Below, in pieces: positions 59,289 to 64,000 of a stretch of DNA of 64,000 nucleotides. The notes under the pieces were generated by a model. The model did no database searches. It saw only the letters and a program-made list of their open reading frames with translations, and was not told where the DNA came from. Each line of letters begins with the position of its first letter. The first letter of the stretch is position 1. Made by a program: the position numbers and the translations under genes. This stretch comes from Thuidium tamariscinum. Its lineage: Eukaryota; Streptophyta; Bryopsida; Hypnales; Thuidiaceae. The stretch covers positions 10,850,001 to 10,914,000 of the forward strand of contig OX344752.2 in NCBI GenBank assembly GCA_947034885.2, read 5' to 3'.

Positions 59289-62200
59289 TTTTGTGATCTC
59301 AAATTGAATCCATGAGTTTTGAATGGCTTCCCAAAACTCAATGCACCATGGATTGATTTGAAATTTTTTTCTTTAGAGATTAGAAGAAAGAAATAGTGGA
59401 TTTTTCAACAAGTTTTTATTGTTTTCAAACATTGGATGCAAAAAGTTTTTAATACTTCAAATTAGACTTCCATACAATGTGAAGACACTTTTGGTCCCAT
59501 GGAGCATCTAGGGGTGAAAATGTTGGGGAATCATAAAAGAAATACTAATCCAAAACAGGGTTGTTCTGTTGGATAGCGCAACATCGCGACATCGTGACAT
59601 CACGAAACGTCCAGTAGACCCTCCGCGACGTCCATAAAAGTCAAATTTACCTTTGACTTTTTTAAAATTACCACGTGGAAAATAATGCCACCTGGATGCC
59701 ATGTAGCATCCACGTGTTACATTTTAGGGCGCATGCGGATGTGCGACTACGGGTAGGGTGACCTCGGGTGGGGTGACCTCAGGTGGGGCGACCTCGGGTA
59801 AGGGCGACTTCTTTCTTTCTTTTTTTCTTTTTTTTTTGTTAACATATGGAGAAATTCCATTGCAAAAAAAAGGGGGCAACCTCTTCTATTGCAAATTACA
59901 TTTGTTACACTTCTCTAAAAATACAAAAAAGTGGATGTAACAATAAAATCTTCTACTTCACTTGCATAAAAGATCATGTGGTAAAATTTTCATGAGGTAT
60001 GACCATATAAGGGCAATTGCATGAAAGATGTGTACTATTTTTCATCACACGTCTCATGTTGATCTATTTTTTGACCATAACTTTTGTATTTTTGCTCCAA
60101 ATGACTCAAGATTTCTAGAAAAGGTACTCATAACTATCATATAGCTTACATGAATTTTTGATAATTTTCAAAAATATTTAATATAAAAATAATACTAGTG
60201 ATTGAATGTCACATATGACAATTTGGAAGTTCTTAGTACTATGGAATACCTTTTTTTAATGATTTTGAGATGAAATTTGGATGAGATGGTCTTCTAATAG
60301 ACTTCTAGTTTTACACACAAGGATTTTTAAAAATAGTTAATTTTATGTCATGTAGAGGTCTACAAAGAGAGCTTCATTTTGCTTGTATTTTGAAACATAT
60401 AAAATATTATTTTGGTAGATTTTTAACTGAATGACCATCTCCATAAAATTGTTGCAAATGGCCACTTTTTATTTTTTGTATTTACTTATTTTTACTATTT
60501 TTCCCTAATTAAAACATGAAGGTATGTATTTTCTTAAGGTTTGGCACTTTTCCAGTTCTCCTACTTAGAAAATTTTCCTATACAATTCCTTTTGTAGGTA
60601 CCTTTGTCTTAAAGGTGTATATATAAGTCATATTTTTTTAATTTAAAAATTATTTTTCTAATTAAATAGTACTCCAAAAAAAGTCAGAAGTACTATTGCA
60701 AAACGCGACAAATAGTACAAGTCTCATGCAATCACCCACAAATTAGAAGATATTTGCATTCAAAGTTGGAAAAATAAAATTTTAAATGTTGGCCTACAAT
60801 TTCAATGACTTTGACCACTATTTGTGGAAAATTTATGCACTATAGGCTTTGTTTTTTTATGTTGAATTACTCCTAAGAGCTCAAGGGGTTAGGACAAAAT
60901 ACAAATGTGATAAAATACAACTTCTATAATTTTTTTGAAGTTAGCATCAAAGAAGATTATGTGAAGCACAATAAATAGAAAGTATCTATATAGGTACAGT
61001 TATAAAGTTGTTTTTAGATTATCTTCAAATGAGTTTTGAAGATATAAATTCAAAAAAATCACCAAAAATACAATTTTCATCTTAAATAGCACTTGAAGTT
61101 TTATTTGAATTAGTCAAAACTATGATTTCTATTGATTTGTGAAAAAATGAAAAAGATCTAGTAATGAGAGCATCAACACTTTCTCCAAATATTAAGTTTT
61201 TCAACACTATGCAATTATAAACACTTCATAATATTTTTCTAATAATTTCTTTTTGGCCATATTGATCTTAATTAGTTTTGAATGTAAATGTTGAAAGACA
61301 ATCTATTTTTTTTAAAGTGAAGCATAAAGAAATTATGCCCAAAAATTATACCCAAAGTAAGGCAACAACCAAATATGGTTGCTTGAGTACTTAGGGGTTA
61401 ACAAATTGTTAAATAGAAATAGGTTGAACAAAAAAATAAATTATTAATAGTTCTAAGATGTAATTGAAACATGTAAATTCTAATTGTGTGATTCTTCTAG
61501 GAAGAAAATTTAACCTTGACAAACAATTTTTTAGAAAATTTGTGAAAATTGCATTCAAAATGAAATATAATATGTTATTTTTTCAAGAAGTTTCTATAAT
61601 TGCTCAATAAACAAGATTGTCTATAATTTTTTATCTTTAGTCCAAATACAATGAATCATAGCTTTAGACAAGTGGATTCTTGATCCCTTACAAGTTATAT
61701 TTTAATTTCATTTTTGCAAATTTTTTCACATAATAATTTAGGAATGAACAAATGAGAGTAAATTTTATGACAAAAATTACAAAAATTTGCACAAGAAAAT
61801 TCAAATTTGAGATTCTATATATAGACCTCAACACCTTATCACCTTGCATATAGGATATTCAATATTCTTTTTTAAATGGCACATCATAAAAGAACGAGTT
61901 AATTTATTTACATTACTTTTTGAAATTTAGAGGCATGCAATGTGGCTTAAGAATTTATGCTAGTATAATAATATCATGTCTTATTACAAAACAATGGATG
62001 GAGGAAACTACTTTCAAGGGCTTCATCAACCATGGTTTATTCATAACCAAGTTCACCAACTATCCACTTGCCAATTGCTTCTTTAGATCAATACACTCAA
62101 CTTCTTCATTAATTGATGCATTTTCAAAAACTTCACTATTGTATTTTTCCATATTATTAATTAATTTTCATTAATTCGGCAAATTTTCTAATAAAATACA

Positions 62201-62591
62201 AAATAGATTCCATTGTGTATTTATATTTTTCTTGCATTCTTACTATACTCTTCTTTAAATGTTGTCACCTATTCACAGAGAATAATTCTAGAGTCATGTA
62301 CCAACAGTTCTTCAACTTTCTTTTCATAGTAAGATATTTGGAATGAATCTTGGGGGATAAAAAAATAATATCAAGGTACATAAAGTCAACCCACATAGTT
62401 CCCTAATGCATCTTTTTTTTAGGGCTTCTTTTAGTCATTCTTAAATGACATTAAAAGTTTTAACTAGACAACTAGATTATTTATTTTTAATGCATAATTA
62501 CAAGAAAGAGCCTGCAAACCATAATAAAGATTTTTGCACTATATAGAGTGACAATTTGAAGAACAAGGGCAATTTTAGAACACTTGAGTTC
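59289..62591. other. AT-rich gene-free stretch with small tandem repeats
   Basis: Includes a GC-rich patch at 59.56-59.81 kb. No gene supported. A TTAA-element-like right end (ACTTAGGGGTTAA) lies at about 61390-61402 without an identified partner. Confidence 0.4.
59748..59808 (+). repeat. Short tandem repeat, about 16-bp unit
   Basis: Four imperfect copies of GGGTGGGGTGACCTCG: gggtagggtgacctcg, ggtggggtgacctca, ggtggggcgacctcg and ggtaagggcgactt. Just upstream, 'gcgacatcgtgacatcacg' is itself repetitive. Confidence 0.6.
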
Positions 62592-63146
62592 TTAATCCCT
62601 AAAGGACCAAGGCCATTTTTCTACAAAAAAAATACTTAAATTCTCATTTTTATAGCAAAGAGAAGAAAAATTTGAAAATTGTTTTTTTCGGCATCTAACC
62701 TTAGATTCTTATACCTAACTAGTACAAAAATTCATGGATATCCTTTTTAATAATTGTAAATATTGCATTTAGATATGAATTTAATAAATTATTTTTCAAG
62801 ACAATGATTCAATTGTCCAAGAAACAAGATTGTTCATAACTTTCTCAAAATAAATCCAAATGTATCAAAACATTTCATGTAGGCAAAAATATAATCTATG
62901 AGAAAAAATAAATAAATAAAACTTTGATTTTAAAAATTGTTGTGGGCTACCCCTCTCTTTTGTTTTGAGTTTATTTAGGCATAAATTTTTATCTTGGATA
63001 CTAATTGAAAAAATATATATTAATATGAAGCTAATCAATTTTTCTATCTTCAAAAAAAAAATCCAATATTCAAGACAAAAATTAAGACAGTAGGTACCTA
63101 TATAAAATCTCATTTGTTCCCTAAAGGGACAATGGTTCTTCAAGCG
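62592..63146 (-). mobile_element. TTAA-family TIR element, copy h (551 bp)
   Basis: TTAA at 62592-62595, left end TCCCTAAAGGACCAAGGCC, right end TGGTTCTTCAAGCG followed by TTAC. The interior keeps 'agattgttcataactttc' and 'catgtaggcaaaaatataat', as in copies a and e, but lacks much of the middle. Confidence 0.6.
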
Positions 63147-63522
63147 TTACAAACCCTAGAAATCAAGAACTCCTAAAATATATTCTTAGAGAAAAATATA
63201 AAGGCATTAAGCTCTCCAAACTCAATCGAAGAAACAAAGAGGAAGTAAGCAATAAATATTTTTCAATAATTTAGAAAATAACTATTTCTAGGGTCTCCAT
63301 AGTGTGTGATGATATGAGAACCCTCGGACAAAAAATAATAATAAATAATTCTACAAGTAGAATGGAAAAAAAGGTAAAAAATTCAAAACCTCGTTCTAAT
63401 TGCCAAAAAATTCCGAAATAAAAGAAACTCATACAAAGGCAAGGAAATAGCTCACACACCAATTACAATTGCCTTCGACAAGCATTCTCCTATAAAATTA
63501 TGCTTTAAACCCACATTCCCCT

Positions 63523-64000
63523 AAAAGTGATCGCCCTAGACCCGCATTCTTCGTCAAAAAAGTCCCCAAGATCCAAAATGGCCCCAAAATTGCAAAAAAT
63601 TGAGATTTGGGGGACAAACAACTCCCACCTCCTCAAGAGGTCGCCTTAATAGTGCGTTCTCCTTAAGAGGTCGCCCTAGACCCGCATTCTCCTTCAAAGA
63701 GGTCCCCCAAGACCCAAAATGGCCCCAAAATTGCAAAAAATTGAAATTTTGAGGGCAAACAACTCCCACCTCCTTAAGAGGTCGCCCTAGACCCGCATTC
63801 TCCTTCGAAGAGGTCCCCAAGACCCAAAATGGCCCCAAAATTGCAAAAAATTGAAATTTTGGGGGCAAACAACTCCCACCTCCTTAAGAGGTCGCCCTAG
63901 ACCCGCAGTCTCCCTCAAAGAGGTCCCCAAGACCCAAAATGGCCCCAAAATTGCAAAAAATTGAAATTTTGGGGGCAAACAACTCCCACCTCCTTAAGAG
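63523..64000. repeat. Tandem array, about 110-bp unit, runs off right edge
   Basis: At least four units sharing GAGGTCGCCCTAGACCCGCA, 'gaggtcccc.aagacccaaaatggccccaaaattgc' and 'caaacaactcccacctcc'. Unit starts at about 63667, 63778 and 63888 give periods of 111 and 110. The first unit is diverged and one carries an extra 34-bp partial copy. The repeated open frames on the minus strand follow from the periodicity and are not evidence of a gene. Confidence 0.85.

Noticed and set aside
63554..63978. Overlapping minus-strand ORFs with a repeated peptide (FQFFAILGPFWVLG-like)
   Set aside because: They are simply the 110-bp tandem repeat read in an open frame; no start context, and periodic by construction.
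1..64000. tRNA, rRNA or CRISPR loci
   Set aside because: No cloverleaf-like or rRNA-like sequence noticed, and no regularly spaced short repeats; the DNA is eukaryotic nuclear.

Overview
The window is AT-rich plant nuclear DNA. It holds five recognisable spliced or intronless protein genes, plus several weaker candidates, in long gene-free stretches full of short inverted-repeat transposons. Plant markers are the complex I ESSS subunit, a plant-type PLAC8 membrane protein and a GPP/SGPP-type HAD phosphatase. The first gene is an orthologue of CCDC61/VFL3, a basal-body protein. This suggests a land plant with flagellated sperm (bryophyte, lycophyte, fern, or cycad/Ginkgo) rather than a flowering plant or conifer. 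Most introns seen are short (120-845 bp). I cannot name the species.

Layout: 1-1174 (-) is the 5' part of the CCDC61/VFL3-like gene, four exons, running off the left edge. 2085-4207 (-) is a two-exon PLAC8 gene. 12.1-12.75 kb (-) is a probable small spliced gene of unknown function. 22909-23229 (+) is the intronless ESSS gene, followed by three decayed tandem copies of its own 3' end. 26060-26290 (+) is a metallothionein-like Cys-rich protein, with a second Cys-containing ORF downstream. 27.8-30.3 kb (+) is a four-exon HAD phosphatase whose start codon is not visible. 38481-40972 (+) is a three-exon, multi-pass membrane protein of unknown function. Orphan exon-like segments lie at 35.3 and 58.0 kb.

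The rest, especially 42.8-64 kb, is repeats. The most striking is a family of about 0.55-1.07 kb elements with CCCCTAAAGG-type ends. Four copies have TTAA at both ends and others have it at one end. None encodes a visible transposase. Two 923-bp copies lie as an inverted pair around a third relative, and one of them sits inside a smaller MITE with perfect 20-bp TIRs. Other repeats are a Stowaway-like MITE at 36.46 kb, a 292-bp TIR element at 18.54 kb, two TAAGG...CCTTA elements (one carrying a nested MITE, 135 bp upstream of the ESSS start codon), a foldback-like composite at 52.9-55.7 kb and a roughly 110-bp tandem array at the right edge.

The genes look like unrelated neighbours; nothing indicates a shared pathway. 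Exon joins were deduced by hand from reading frame, GT/AG sites and remembered family motifs. No alignment or database search was run.
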